The notes under the pieces were generated by a model, which searched no databases, was not told where the DNA came from, and was given only the letters and a program-made list of their open reading frames with translations. The translations under genes were made by a program, and so were the position numbers. A stretch of 51,310 bases of DNA, taken from Pandoraea terrae. GTDB lineage: Bacteria; Pseudomonadota; Gammaproteobacteria; Burkholderiales; Burkholderiaceae. Within the stretch, counting starts at the first letter, position 1. Each line of letters starts with the position of its first letter. Of the stretch, positions 24,487-32,356 are shown piece after piece. The stretch spans positions 1 to 51,310 of the forward strand of contig NZ_CABPRZ010000035.1 of the NCBI RefSeq assembly GCF_902459695.1, written 5' to 3'.

Positions 24487-25596
24487 ATGGAAAGGACAAT
24501 GGTTGCAGCACGGCTGCATGCCCTCGGTACACCAATGACGCTCGACACCATCCCCATCCCGAAGCCGCGGCCGACGGATGTACTGGTACGGGTCAAGGCC
24601 TGCGGCATCGTGCCCAACATGGCCAATGTCATTAACAATTGGCCCACGTGGTTTCCCCATCAACCGTTGGCGAAGTTTCCCGCCATCTTCGGCTTGGATC
24701 CCGCTGGCGTGGTCGAAGAAGTCGGCGAGGCAGTCATCAGTGTGAAGCCGGGTGACCGCGTATATGTAAGCCCGCTGCGCTCTTGCGGCTCCTGCAAGGC
24801 TTGCCGGGGCGGCCGACGCAGCGAGTGCCGCTATTACACGCTCAACGGTTACTTCAGCACCAGCCGCGACGGGCAGCGCATTTTCGACCTGTATCCATAC
24901 GGCGGGTTCAGCGAGTACATGACCGCGCCTGAATACGCGATCGTCAATCTTTCCGACAACATCACATTCGAGCAGGCGGGAAGATTCGGCTATATGGGCA
25001 CTTCGTACGGTGCGTTGAAACATGCAGGCGCAGGGCCCGGCCAAGTCGCAATCATCGACGGCGTCACGGGTACGCTCGGAGTGGCCGCGACGGTGCTTTG
25101 CCTTGCGATGGGTGTCTCACGCATTCTCGGTACTGGACGCGATGAACGTCTGCTCGAACGCGTGAAAGCACTCGCGCCTAACCGCATCGAGGTCATGAGG
25201 CTCGGCGAAGAATCGGTCGGCGAATGGGCGAAATCCCTGACCGGCGGCGAAGGCGCGGATTTCGTCGTTAGCGCGCTAGGCGCTAAAGCGCCGGCGGCAA
25301 CGATGCTCGATTCGATGAAAGGCGTGCGCCGCGGCGGCAAGGTAGTCAACGTCGGCGGCGTGGCGGAGGATCTGCCGATCGATGTGAAGTGGCTGATGGA
25401 CGAGCAGATCCACTTGATCGGCTCGAACTGGTTCACGACGGAACAGGGCCAGGAGATGGCGGACATGGTCAAAACGGGCACGCTCGATCTGTCGTATCTC
25501 GAACATCGCACCTTCCCGCTTTCGCGCGTCAACGAAGCTATTTCCGGTCTTAAGGATCGGGACGGCGGCTTCAGCAACTATGTCGTGATTCCCTGA
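24487..25596 (+). CDS. MDR-family (alcohol dehydrogenase-like) oxidoreductase lacking the catalytic-zinc motif
   Basis: A 369-residue medium-chain dehydrogenase/reductase. The structural-zinc lobe is present (CGSCKACRGGRRSEC), and the cofactor domain shows IDGVTGTLGVAATVLCLAMG. The usual catalytic-zinc motifs are not: the Cys motif reads ACGIVPNMANV and the GHE motif is replaced by FGLDPAGVVEEVG. So the usual zinc ligands are partly missing, and the enzyme may work without catalytic zinc, like quinone oxidoreductases, or with other ligands. AGAGG precedes the ATG. It ends the dioxygenase unit, with a strong terminator at 25654. Confidence 0.85.
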   Translation: MERTMVAARLHALGTPMTLDTIPIPKPRPTDVLVRVKACGIVPNMANVINNWPTWFPHQPLAKFPAIFGLDPAGVVEEVGEAVISVKPGDRVYVSPLRSCGSCKACRGGRRSECRYYTLNGYFSTSRDGQRIFDLYPYGGFSEYMTAPEYAIVNLSDNITFEQAGRFGYMGTSYGALKHAGAGPGQVAIIDGVTGTLGVAATVLCLAMGVSRILGTGRDERLLERVKALAPNRIEVMRLGEESVGEWAKSLTGGEGADFVVSALGAKAPAATMLDSMKGVRRGGKVVNVGGVAEDLPIDVKWLMDEQIHLIGSNWFTTEQGQEMADMVKTGTLDLSYLEHRTFPLSRVNEAISGLKDRDGGFSNYVVIP

Positions 25597-25653
25597 CTCC
25601 AATTTGCTGTGGACCGGTGCGGCGTACCCGTCCGCAGCCGCTAAACTGCCTTA

Positions 25654-25682
25654 GGCCAGCCGAGTTGCTGGCCGTTTTTTTT
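25654..25682 (+). terminator. Rho-independent terminator of the dioxygenase unit
   Basis: GGCCAGC-N6-GCTGGCC stem followed by GTTTTTTTT, 58 bases after the oxidoreductase stop. Confidence 0.9.
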
Positions 25683-25848
25683 CACGATCGCATCGACGCA
25701 TGCGTTTATGCGGATTACAGCTTCATCTGGCAATAGTGATTTCTAATTCATAGATATTTACCCTAATGTCTCGCCTCCCTACACTGCAGTCATCGGTTGA
25801 AGCGAACCCGCCAACCGAAAGCAGCCCAAACAACATTGGAGGTAAGTC

Positions 25849-26124
25849 ATGAAATCGTTGATTCAATCCGCCCTCATCGTCGCTGCTGTTGCCGCACCGA
25901 TCGTTTCGTTCGCGCAGTCGAACGCCCCGCTTACGCCTGCCCGAGTCAAGGCCGACCTCGCGCGACTCGAAAAGGCAGGATATCTCCCCACCGGCAGCGA
26001 CATCGACTACCCTGCCAACCTGCAGGCTGCCGAAGCGCGCTTGGCACTGCAAGGCGACAGCGACAAAGCACCAACGCGTTGTGGCGGCACGGTCCCAAAT
26101 TCGTCGGAATCAAGCGTCCGCTAA
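25849..26124 (+). CDS. DUF4148 secreted small protein
   Basis: A 91-residue protein with a cleavable signal peptide (MKSLIQSALIVAAVAAPIVS then FAQ) and a DUF4148 core: LTPARVKADLARLEKAGYLP and YPANLQAAEARL. A GGAGG site precedes the ATG. These periplasmic or secreted peptides are abundant in Burkholderiaceae; function unknown. It has no nearby GCTAACGTTAGC and is flanked by a terminator, so it is probably independent of the island. Confidence 0.85.
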   Translation: MKSLIQSALIVAAVAAPIVSFAQSNAPLTPARVKADLARLEKAGYLPTGSDIDYPANLQAAEARLALQGDSDKAPTRCGGTVPNSSESSVR

Positions 26125-26279
26125 CTGTGGCCGATTATTCAATGACCGTACGTGATTCGCGAATGGACAAGTCGGGGCGGCACGGTCACTCGATTGAGCC
26201 GAGCTCCCGACGTTGTCGTTTGCCGCAAAGGCAGGCGTTCGAATATAAAGAAGCAGGAGCGGCTTCGCGTGGCCCCGCG

Positions 26280-27218
26280 TTAGGCGGCGTCAAGCACCGC
26301 TAGCGCGTGGTTGTCGGCATTGAGCGCAGTAGGTAGATCTTCGCGCAAAAACGCAATCCAGGCTCGAATCTTGGCATCGAGGAACCGCCGCGATTGGTAC
26401 AGCGCATAGACGTTGACAGGCTGAACCTCGTACCCTCGCAGGACTCTGACGAGCGAACCGGAAGCTAATCCGGGCAATGCCACTCCCGCAGGGAGAATGC
26501 CTATTCCAAGGCCACTCCTGACAGCCGGCTCGAGTCCTTCCATGACATTGACGCTTAACCGTGCGGAGCCGATATTGACCGCGAACGGTGCATCTGCCCC
26601 ACTGAATATCCATTTGTCGAGCGGAAACACGGGTGTTGCCAGCTGGAGGCACTGGTGAGCGCGTAACTCGTCTGGGGTTTCCGGTTCGCCATGAACCGCC
26701 AGATATTGCGGCGAGGCGCAAACGACGCCCACGATCCTGCCAAGCCCGACACCGACCAGGCCCGAATCCGGTAGCTCCGGAGCGACGACGATAGACGCAT
26801 CGTATCCCTCCTCCAACATGTTGGGCACTGTTCCCGAAAGCGAGAGCTCTACTCTAAGCGAGGGGTGTTGCTGCTGATACCGCAGTATTGCCGGAACCAC
26901 AAGATGATGCCCGAAGCTCGAAAGCGCGTGCACGCGCAGGCAGCCCGAGGGCTGCTCCACCGCAGCACTCGCTTCCGCTTCCGCCTCATCGATGCTGTCG
27001 AGAATGTTCTGGCAGCGACGCAAATAGCGCTCTCCTGCCTCTGTCAGTGCCAAACTCCTGGTAGTCCGGTTCAGCAGCCGAGTGCCAAGGTGATTCTCGA
27101 GGTACGAAACGGCGCGGGACGTAATAGGCGCCGTCAGGTTGAGCTTGCGCGCAGCAATGGCGAAGCCTCCGTCAGTGGCGACCCTCGCAAAGATGCGCAT
27201 GCATTGAAGCAAGTCCAT
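26280..27218 (-). CDS. LysR-family regulator, co-transcribed with the FMN reductase
   Basis: A 312-residue LysR protein. N-terminal winged helix: CMRIFARVATDGGFAIAARKL, then SRAVSYLENHLGTRLLNRTTR; effector domain of about 200 residues with LPDSGLVGVGLG and GLGIGILPAGVA. The DNA-binding part resembles the large AaeR/DmlR-like group. It starts ten bases after the FMN reductase on the same strand, so it should be transcribed from the LacI-operated promoter at 27855-27892, a possible cascade (inference). Confidence 0.9.
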   Translation of the reverse strand: MDLLQCMRIFARVATDGGFAIAARKLNLTAPITSRAVSYLENHLGTRLLNRTTRSLALTEAGERYLRRCQNILDSIDEAEAEASAAVEQPSGCLRVHALSSFGHHLVVPAILRYQQQHPSLRVELSLSGTVPNMLEEGYDASIVVAPELPDSGLVGVGLGRIVGVVCASPQYLAVHGEPETPDELRAHQCLQLATPVFPLDKWIFSGADAPFAVNIGSARLSVNVMEGLEPAVRSGLGIGILPAGVALPGLASGSLVRVLRGYEVQPVNVYALYQSRRFLDAKIRAWIAFLREDLPTALNADNHALAVLDAA

Positions 27219-27228
27219 ACATTCTTCA

Positions 27229-27789
27229 CTAGCGCTTCGAAAACGTCTCGACCCATTGCAAGAACGCGGCGGTGAATTGCTGCAGGAATTTGGCAGTGTC
27301 GGAATTGGTCAGCAGGCCTTGATCGCCGAACAACGCGGCGACGCCGCCTAGATATACTTCGGGCACTGCCATAACGTTTACGCCAAGACAAACGAGTGAC
27401 TGCCGGAGGTGGTAGCTTGCACCAAACCCGCCCATTGCCCCCGGCGAGGTAGTTACGACGGCCGCCGGCTTGCCCCTTAACGCGTTGGCGCCAAAAGGCC
27501 GCGAAAGAACATCGACAGCGTTCTTAAGCACCGCGGGAACAGAGCGGTTGTATTCTGGCGTGACAAATAGAACAGCATCTGCCTCGGCCACATACCGTCT
27601 TACAGCCAGCCAAGCGGCAGGCGCATTTGCTTCCAAGTCGTCGTTATAGAAAGGCAGCTCGCCTATTTCGACAATCTCGAGTGCGAGCGTAGGGGGTGCA
27701 AGCTGCGCGAGCGCATTCGCAAGCATCCGGTTAAAGGACTTCTTACGAAGGCTACCAACCAAAACGGCGACTTGATACGGCTTCGACAT
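27229..27789 (-). CDS. NADPH-dependent FMN reductase family protein
   Basis: A 186-residue flavodoxin-like flavoprotein. FMN-binding loops: LVGSLRKKSFNRMLANAL at the N-terminus, VTPEYNRSVPAVLKNAVD in the middle and TTSPGAMGGFGAS. It reduces FMN, quinones or azo/nitro compounds with NAD(P)H in the cytoplasm. The promoter has operator 8. In the island it may protect against quinones from catechol autoxidation or supply reduced flavin (inference). Confidence 0.9.
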   Translation of the reverse strand: MSKPYQVAVLVGSLRKKSFNRMLANALAQLAPPTLALEIVEIGELPFYNDDLEANAPAAWLAVRRYVAEADAVLFVTPEYNRSVPAVLKNAVDVLSRPFGANALRGKPAAVVTTSPGAMGGFGASYHLRQSLVCLGVNVMAVPEVYLGGVAALFGDQGLLTNSDTAKFLQQFTAAFLQWVETFSKR

Positions 27790-27854
27790 GCACCTCTCCT
27801 GTGACGATAACTAACTTGGTGCCGTGCGATGAGCGGCGAGCACGACCGACAAAT

Positions 27855-27892
27855 GCTAACGTTAGCATATCGGGCCTAATAAATTTCGTCAA
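27855..27892 (-). promoter_or_regulatory. Promoter plus LacI-type operator 8, for FMN reductase-LysR
   Basis: Minus-strand -35 TTGACG (27887-27892), 17-base spacer, -10 TATGCT (27864-27869) overlapping the perfect palindrome GCTAACGTTAGC (27855-27866), with full TGCTAACGTTAGCA flanks. Confidence 0.85.
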
Positions 27893-27987
27893 ATCCCCCT
27901 ATATCTGACCGATTTTCCTTCACTACCTTGACACCCTGACTTTGCCGGCAAAGATGTCGCCCCAGGCACTCAGATCCTGAGGGACGC

Positions 27988-28090
27988 CGGGAGCCGTGCT
28001 TGCGGCACAGATCCGCGACCTGCATTCCTGCATCGGCCTCTTTCAAAACGCCGATAATCTGTTCTCATATGGACCGTGACTTCTTTATGA
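27988..28090 (-). pseudogene. IS3-family orfA transposase, 5' fragment
   Basis: On the minus strand the piece QIIGVLKEADAGMQVADLCR-KHG matches the N-terminus of IS3-group orfA. Upstream bases AAGAAGTCACGGT correspond to the usual KKSRF start, with small indels. Homology ends abruptly after KHGS (around 27991), where the recognition-helix part should follow. Confidence 0.65.
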
Positions 28091-28145
28091 CAAGACTTCT
28101 CCCGCAGCCTTGTCGCAAACTTTGCCGCGGGATACTTCTGTGGGG

Positions 28146-28340
28146 AAAGGTCAAAGACCGTCGCAGGCATGCGCCAGGTGATGGTGCGCGGCCTGAAGAA
28201 GATCGACCAACTGTTTGTGTTGAGCATGGCCGCTTACAACCTGGTGCGCATGCGCTCGCTGGGACAAATCCGTGCGCAGTGGCAGTACCTGCGGCAACGC
28301 GGGCAGAAACCGACGCCAAGTCACCGAAAAGGCCGGTGAA
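28146..28340 (+). pseudogene. IS1182/IS5-like transposase, 3' fragment
   Basis: The plus frame reads KTVAGMRQVMVRGLKKIDQL, then FVLSMAAYNLVRMRSLGQI and ends about 20 residues later. The G-L-x-K-x2-x-L-F-x-L-x3-AYNLVRM pattern is the C-terminal end of DDE transposases of this group. No N-terminal or catalytic part remains. The 28341-28513 stretch holds nothing else I can support. Confidence 0.6.
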
Positions 28341-28513
28341 GTGGCGCCGAAGCGCGGTTCGGACCTTTCAGCAATGGCCCCGGGTGTGCGGACTGAAAAT
28401 CCGAAGATTCAACGGCCGGACGACACGTTCCGCTTGCTGCGCCTTGTTTCCCACAAGGACGATGGTGCTGACGCTAATTTGTCGGGAAAGACTAATCTTG
28501 CCCGCTAGCAGTC

Positions 28514-29926
28514 TCAACTGCCTGTCGCTCCGCCTCCTGGGTCAAGCGCTTGTGCCTTGCGCTTATCCAGCGACACGATAAAGGGATGCTCCCGGAAAAA
28601 GCTCAGCAGTCGATCTTTCTGGCCGTCCGTCAACAGAGACTCCTCAATCATCGCAGGCCATGTTGCGTAGGCAGCCGCCACACACTGCTTGATGACCGTC
28701 ATCGCCGGCTTCTCGGGAATATCCAGTCCCGCGCAGAAAGCGCGGACCACGCCGGGCGTCAAGTCCGGTTTGGTCGCCTTGGATTGTTTCGCATCTGCGA
28801 CCGACATGCGTGGCTTTTTGGCGTGAGCCTCGTCGTCCGGCGGCAAAATGTGCAGCGCGTGGCCAACACGCTTCTGATACGCCGAGTACGCGACGATGTC
28901 GTACGCCGGCGGCAACTCAGGCGTCACGCCGTCAGGATAATAGAGTCCCACGTTCTTCACGTGACAGTCCGCATTGCCGAGCATCGAATTGACGACGAGT
29001 CGGCGGAGCAGTTCATGAACGGCCGGCTCACCCAGCGACGGGAAGGCCATCATGACCGTTGCCATGTCGTAGTAGGTGGCGCCCACGTACTTCTGCTCGG
29101 GCATAATGCCCAGAATCTGGGCAAAGTCTTCGCAGTGCACTCGGCCATTCGTCGTGCGGTCGTAACGCACAACGGCCAGAAAGTTGGTCTTCCGGTCAAC
29201 ATCGCCCAGGTCATAGCCGTGCTGGACAGCAAGTTTTTCGAGCGGCTCCAAATAGGCTTCGGTCGCATTCACACCGGCGGCCTTAGCCAATCGCAACGAC
29301 AAATCCTCGAGCTCGGGAAGACGAGGCTGCCCAACGACAGGCAGCTTCGCAATGATGTGCGTGTCTTGCAGCTTCGTTCGTCCAACATAGCGGTCCCCGT
29401 CCTTGATGACCGCTACCTTCGGTTGAACTCCGGAGAGCGATACGCCGTCGTCCATCGGGTCGGCCGTCACCGACATCTCAAGCGAGTCGGCATCTTGAGT
29501 TACGTAGTGAGCAAGTTCATCTCGACTGAGTTCAAGCGGGCGCGCATGGACATTGCCCGGCAAATCCCGACCGCACGCCGCCAGCATCTCGAAATGGTCC
29601 TTCGGGTCACAACCGCGCAGCGCCCCCACGTGGTCCCGAAACACCCCTTCGGGTAACAAATTCTGAAAGAACGCAGGCAGCAACCAGCCATTGTGCTGAG
29701 AGAACCCTCCATTGAATAGCTCGGCCCGATAGTCCGCCCAAAGTGCACGCTGATCTTCCGGTTCGTCAGCCACCATGGACAGTGACAACACCGGCGCATT
29801 CCGGAGACTGGCGAAGGCATCGTCCGCGACAAAACGGTTGACGACAGGCGCCCCCGGCATCTGGTACTGAAACAAAACGCCCACGCGCAGCGTACCTAGG
29901 AAAATGCCCAGTGCTTTTACGTTCAT
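28514..29926 (-). CDS. hipA: HipA-family Ser/Thr kinase toxin
   Basis: A 470-residue HipA-like kinase, slightly longer than E. coli HipA (440). The N-terminal subdomain has LGTLRVGVLFQY and FFQNLLPEGVFRDHVG; the ATP-binding region has SLSGVQPKVAVIKDG; the catalytic motif is SMLGNADCHVKNVGLYY (D and N), and the Mg motif is PAYDIVAYSAY. HipA phosphorylates glutamyl-tRNA synthetase in E. coli and causes growth arrest; the target here is unknown. It lies 85 bases downstream of a HipB-like gene, in the usual antitoxin-toxin order. Confidence 0.92.
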   Translation of the reverse strand: MNVKALGIFLGTLRVGVLFQYQMPGAPVVNRFVADDAFASLRNAPVLSLSMVADEPEDQRALWADYRAELFNGGFSQHNGWLLPAFFQNLLPEGVFRDHVGALRGCDPKDHFEMLAACGRDLPGNVHARPLELSRDELAHYVTQDADSLEMSVTADPMDDGVSLSGVQPKVAVIKDGDRYVGRTKLQDTHIIAKLPVVGQPRLPELEDLSLRLAKAAGVNATEAYLEPLEKLAVQHGYDLGDVDRKTNFLAVVRYDRTTNGRVHCEDFAQILGIMPEQKYVGATYYDMATVMMAFPSLGEPAVHELLRRLVVNSMLGNADCHVKNVGLYYPDGVTPELPPAYDIVAYSAYQKRVGHALHILPPDDEAHAKKPRMSVADAKQSKATKPDLTPGVVRAFCAGLDIPEKPAMTVIKQCVAAAYATWPAMIEESLLTDGQKDRLLSFFREHPFIVSLDKRKAQALDPGGGATGS

Positions 29927-30011
29927 CTAGCGTTCTCTTGCTTGTTCCAAAAGGCCTTTCTACTTCCTGCTCGCAAGCCCGCGTTGTGAGCAACGCACGA
30001 CACCGCCCCCA

Positions 30012-30338
30012 CTACTTCGAGGTTGGCGTACGTCGAACCGTCGCGAAGCGGTGCCGCGCTTGGCCAACCCGCGTCTTGATAGCAGACGGCGTCGACGTCG
30101 ATAGCACTTCCGCACCAGGCAAGCCCTGCGCAGCCCCCTTTGGCACCAAGGCGACTTCCAGCCCCAAGCGGTCGGCGACCGCCATCAGGGTGCTGAGCTT
30201 GAAGTCGTTCTCTCCGCCCAGGACGTGCGTGAGCGTGCGACGCGAGACCCCCGCCGATTGGCCAAGGGCCTCCTGCGTCACTTCTAAGTTCTTGGCACGC
30301 GCACGAAGTGCCAACGCGATTTCGGCTACGCTCTTCAT
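30012..30338 (-). CDS. hipB: HipB-like XRE-family antitoxin
   Basis: A 108-residue protein with an N-terminal Cro/C1 helix-turn-helix: LEVTQEALGQSAGVSRRTLT, then LSTLMAVADRLGLEVALVP. The C-terminal tail of about 40 residues is low in structure. The ATG at 30338 is preferred over an upstream TTG. It neutralises HipA and represses the operon in the family. A palindrome over its promoter's -10 (30348-30374) fits autoregulation. Confidence 0.88.
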   Translation of the reverse strand: MKSVAEIALALRARAKNLEVTQEALGQSAGVSRRTLTHVLGGENDFKLSTLMAVADRLGLEVALVPKGAAQGLPGAEVLSTSTPSAIKTRVGQARHRFATVRRTPTSK

Positions 30339-30347
30339 AGGTAACAA

Positions 30348-30400
30348 AGTAGGATTTCACGCATTTATCCTACTATATTGCACAACGCCAAACAAGGCAA
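30348..30400 (-). promoter_or_regulatory. hipBA promoter and candidate HipB operator
   Basis: Minus-strand -35 TTGCCT (30395-30400), 17-base spacer, -10 TATAGT (30372-30377). Perfect 8-base arms AGTAGGAT (30348-30355) and ATCCTACT (30367-30374) with an 11-base spacer overlap the -10. Further ATCCTACT-like and AACAAAGTA repeats occur at about 30341, 30405, 30455 and 30476, suggesting several sites. Confidence 0.6.
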
Positions 30401-30766
30401 TAAAGTATGATTTTTAAGATATTGAGCACTTTGTTACGCACTGATCGCAAGCAACAAAGTATTAATTTTTTATAATATCCTACTCTACTTCCCAAATGGT
30501 GCTAATCCCGCGACCGCGCCAGCGCGAGTTGTGCCATGGACAATCTAGCTCGGAGTCAGCGTGCGAACGCCCGCCTCGAGTTTATACACGACCTCGTGGA
30601 GGGCGAAATTTTGGGGGAAGCTCAGCCGGGCACTTGACGCAGGCATCGACCTCCACGACCCGCGCCTCCTAGCAGCGTGGCGCCCCGGTAGATGTCAAAC
30701 CATTGTTTCGAAAGAAAATATCGCGAGGAGCCGCCAGATTTCGCACGAACAGTACGATTTCTCCAT
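30401..30766. other. Gap with AT-rich operator-like repeats; no supported gene
   Basis: The left part continues the AACAAAGTA-type repeats near hipB and is AT-rich. A 33-codon frame at 30536-30637 and a longer frame at 30561-30788 have no family resemblance or good ribosome site, and may be debris. Confidence 0.4.
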
Positions 30767-31440
30767 TCAGCCTCTCCTTTGCCCCTGAGCATCGAGCGCA
30801 AGCAGACGCTGGGCATGCAGTACCACGGGCATGTCAACCATCCGACCGTCCAGGCTAACGACCCCGCCAGCGGCGGCCTCTGCTGCCTCTACTACCCGCT
30901 TCGCCCAAGCCACTTCATCCGGCGTCGGTCCCATAGCTTTCTGAACGATGGCAACCTGCGAGGGATGGATGCAGAGCTTGCCGCCGAACCCCCCACGTCG
31001 GGCACGATGGGCGTCCTTCTCCAAACGCGCGACGTCTTTCCAGTCCGCGGTGACGCCATCAATTGGCATCGGCAAATCTGCCCTGCGGCTCGCCATCACC
31101 AGCATCAAGCGGACGGAAGCTAGTTCCAGTTCGTCAGGATCGCAGGACAGACCCAAATCGACCTGAAAATCGAGATGCCCGAAGGCCAGACGGAGCACTT
31201 GGGGAGCGCCGGCGATCGCGTCAACAGTATCCAACCCCTTGCCCGACTCGATCAGCGGGATCAAGATGCCGCCGCGCCCCACGGCCTCGGCCATGGGAAC
31301 CAGATCCGCTGCGTTCTCAGCCTTCGGAAACACCACGCCGCCAAGGCCCTGCGACGCTAACTGCGCCACGAGAGCCCGATCCGCGCAAGCTTGCGCAAGG
31401 TCGCGCGCGCCGCGTCTTCGCCAATATTCAGGTCGCGTGC
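30767..31440 (-). pseudogene. HpcH/HpaI aldolase / citrate lyase beta (CitE-like), N-terminally truncated
   Basis: The frame carries the C-terminal ~200-225 residues of a CitE-like lyase: GLGGVVFPKAENAADL, ILIPLIESGKGLDTV (E), RLAFGHLDFQVDLGL (D), and FGGKLCIHPSQVAIVQKA. A full protein is about 270-300 residues; the substrate-binding start with the first metal and CoA contacts is missing. Upstream, the sequence runs directly into the first codons of a formate dehydrogenase gene. Transcription from that gene's promoter could still occur, but activity is doubtful. Confidence 0.7.
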
Positions 31441-31444
31441 AAGG

Positions 31445-31516
31445 TCACGCCAGACTGGACCCCGCCAACGTCGCGCCGCTCACTTTCATGAACTGGCGCC
31501 TGGACATCTTGACCAT
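31445..31516 (-). pseudogene. fdnG: Formate dehydrogenase alpha subunit, Tat leader remnant
   Basis: An ATG at 31516 with AGGAGAA upstream reads MVKMSRRQFMKVSGATLAGS and a few more residues before a stop. This is the twin-arginine leader (SRRQFMKVSG) of FdnG/FdhA-type formate dehydrogenases. The remaining ~1000 codons are gone; the CitE-like fragment follows at once. Confidence 0.65.
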
Positions 31517-31708
31517 GGGGGAATTCTCCTCAAATCTTCGAGAATCTTCGGGAGTTTTCCGAGTATAGATCACTTTTATGAGGGAAATCCGTGACTTAGC
31601 ACAAACCATGCCGAAATGTCGTAGCGGCCCGGTACAATGGAGCTTCCGGTGCCTGCGGCAGGTCGATCGCCGCTGCAAACACCCTTTTCACGGACGGATT
31701 CGACCCAG

Positions 31709-32356
31709 GTGAACGATACCCTGCCCCCCGACGACGACGTGACCGATCTGATCGCGTGTCCGCATTGCGACACCCTGCATCGCCGCGCGCATCTTCCGCC
31801 CCATGAAGTGGCGCGGTGCGTGCGCTGCCATTCGGTGATGTACCGCGCCCCCGATTTGCGCCTGTCGCGCGTCCTTGCCCTGACACTCGGCTGCCTGATC
31901 GTGTTCGCCATCGCCAACGCGTTTCCGATCGTCGAACTGGATGTGCAAGGGATCGTCACGCAAACGACGCTGGTCGGCGCGGCCTACGCGTTGCTGCACG
32001 AGGGCATGTGGCTTGTCGCGCTGCTGGTGTTCGCCACGACCGTCCTGTTCCCGCTGGGACACCTGCTCGCGCTTGTGCACCTGGTGTGGCCGCTGGCGCG
32101 CGGGCGGCTGCCGGCTGGCGTGTTCCCCATCATGCGCGCCATCGAGTTTTCCCGCGCGTGGAGCATGATCGAGGTGTTCATGCTCGGCGTGCTCGTATCC
32201 CTCGTGAAACTGTCCGCGATGGCCAGCGTGATCCCGGGCATCGCCCTGTGGGCCTTTGGCGCGCTGACCTTGCTGGTGGCCGCCGTGCTCTCGTTCGACG
32301 TGCGCAACCTGTGGCTGATGATCGAGCGCGTGAGCCCGGAGGCGCGCGCACAATGA
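31709..32356 (+). CDS. PqiA-family inner-membrane protein 1
   Basis: About 215 residues: an N-terminal zinc-ribbon-like C-P-H-C...C-V-R-C pair (residues ~15-42), then four membrane helices. A helix start such as LSRVLALTLGCLIVFAIANAFP and the SMIEVFMLGVLVSLVKL segment are typical of a PqiA half. E. coli PqiA is one ~417-residue chain with two halves; here they are separate genes. The GTG at 31709 is a compromise; an ATG at 31637 overlaps a TACAAT -10-like box. The stop overlaps the next ATG (ATGA). Confidence 0.85.
   Translation: MNDTLPPDDDVTDLIACPHCDTLHRRAHLPPHEVARCVRCHSVMYRAPDLRLSRVLALTLGCLIVFAIANAFPIVELDVQGIVTQTTLVGAAYALLHEGMWLVALLVFATTVLFPLGHLLALVHLVWPLARGRLPAGVFPIMRAIEFSRAWSMIEVFMLGVLVSLVKLSAMASVIPGIALWAFGALTLLVAAVLSFDVRNLWLMIERVSPEARAQ

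Noticed and set aside
9981-27866. Repeated GCTAACGTTAGC as a CRISPR or mobile-element repeat
   Set aside because: The copies are 0.1 to 7 kb apart, only 12-14 bases, palindromic and placed at promoters; there are no spacers.
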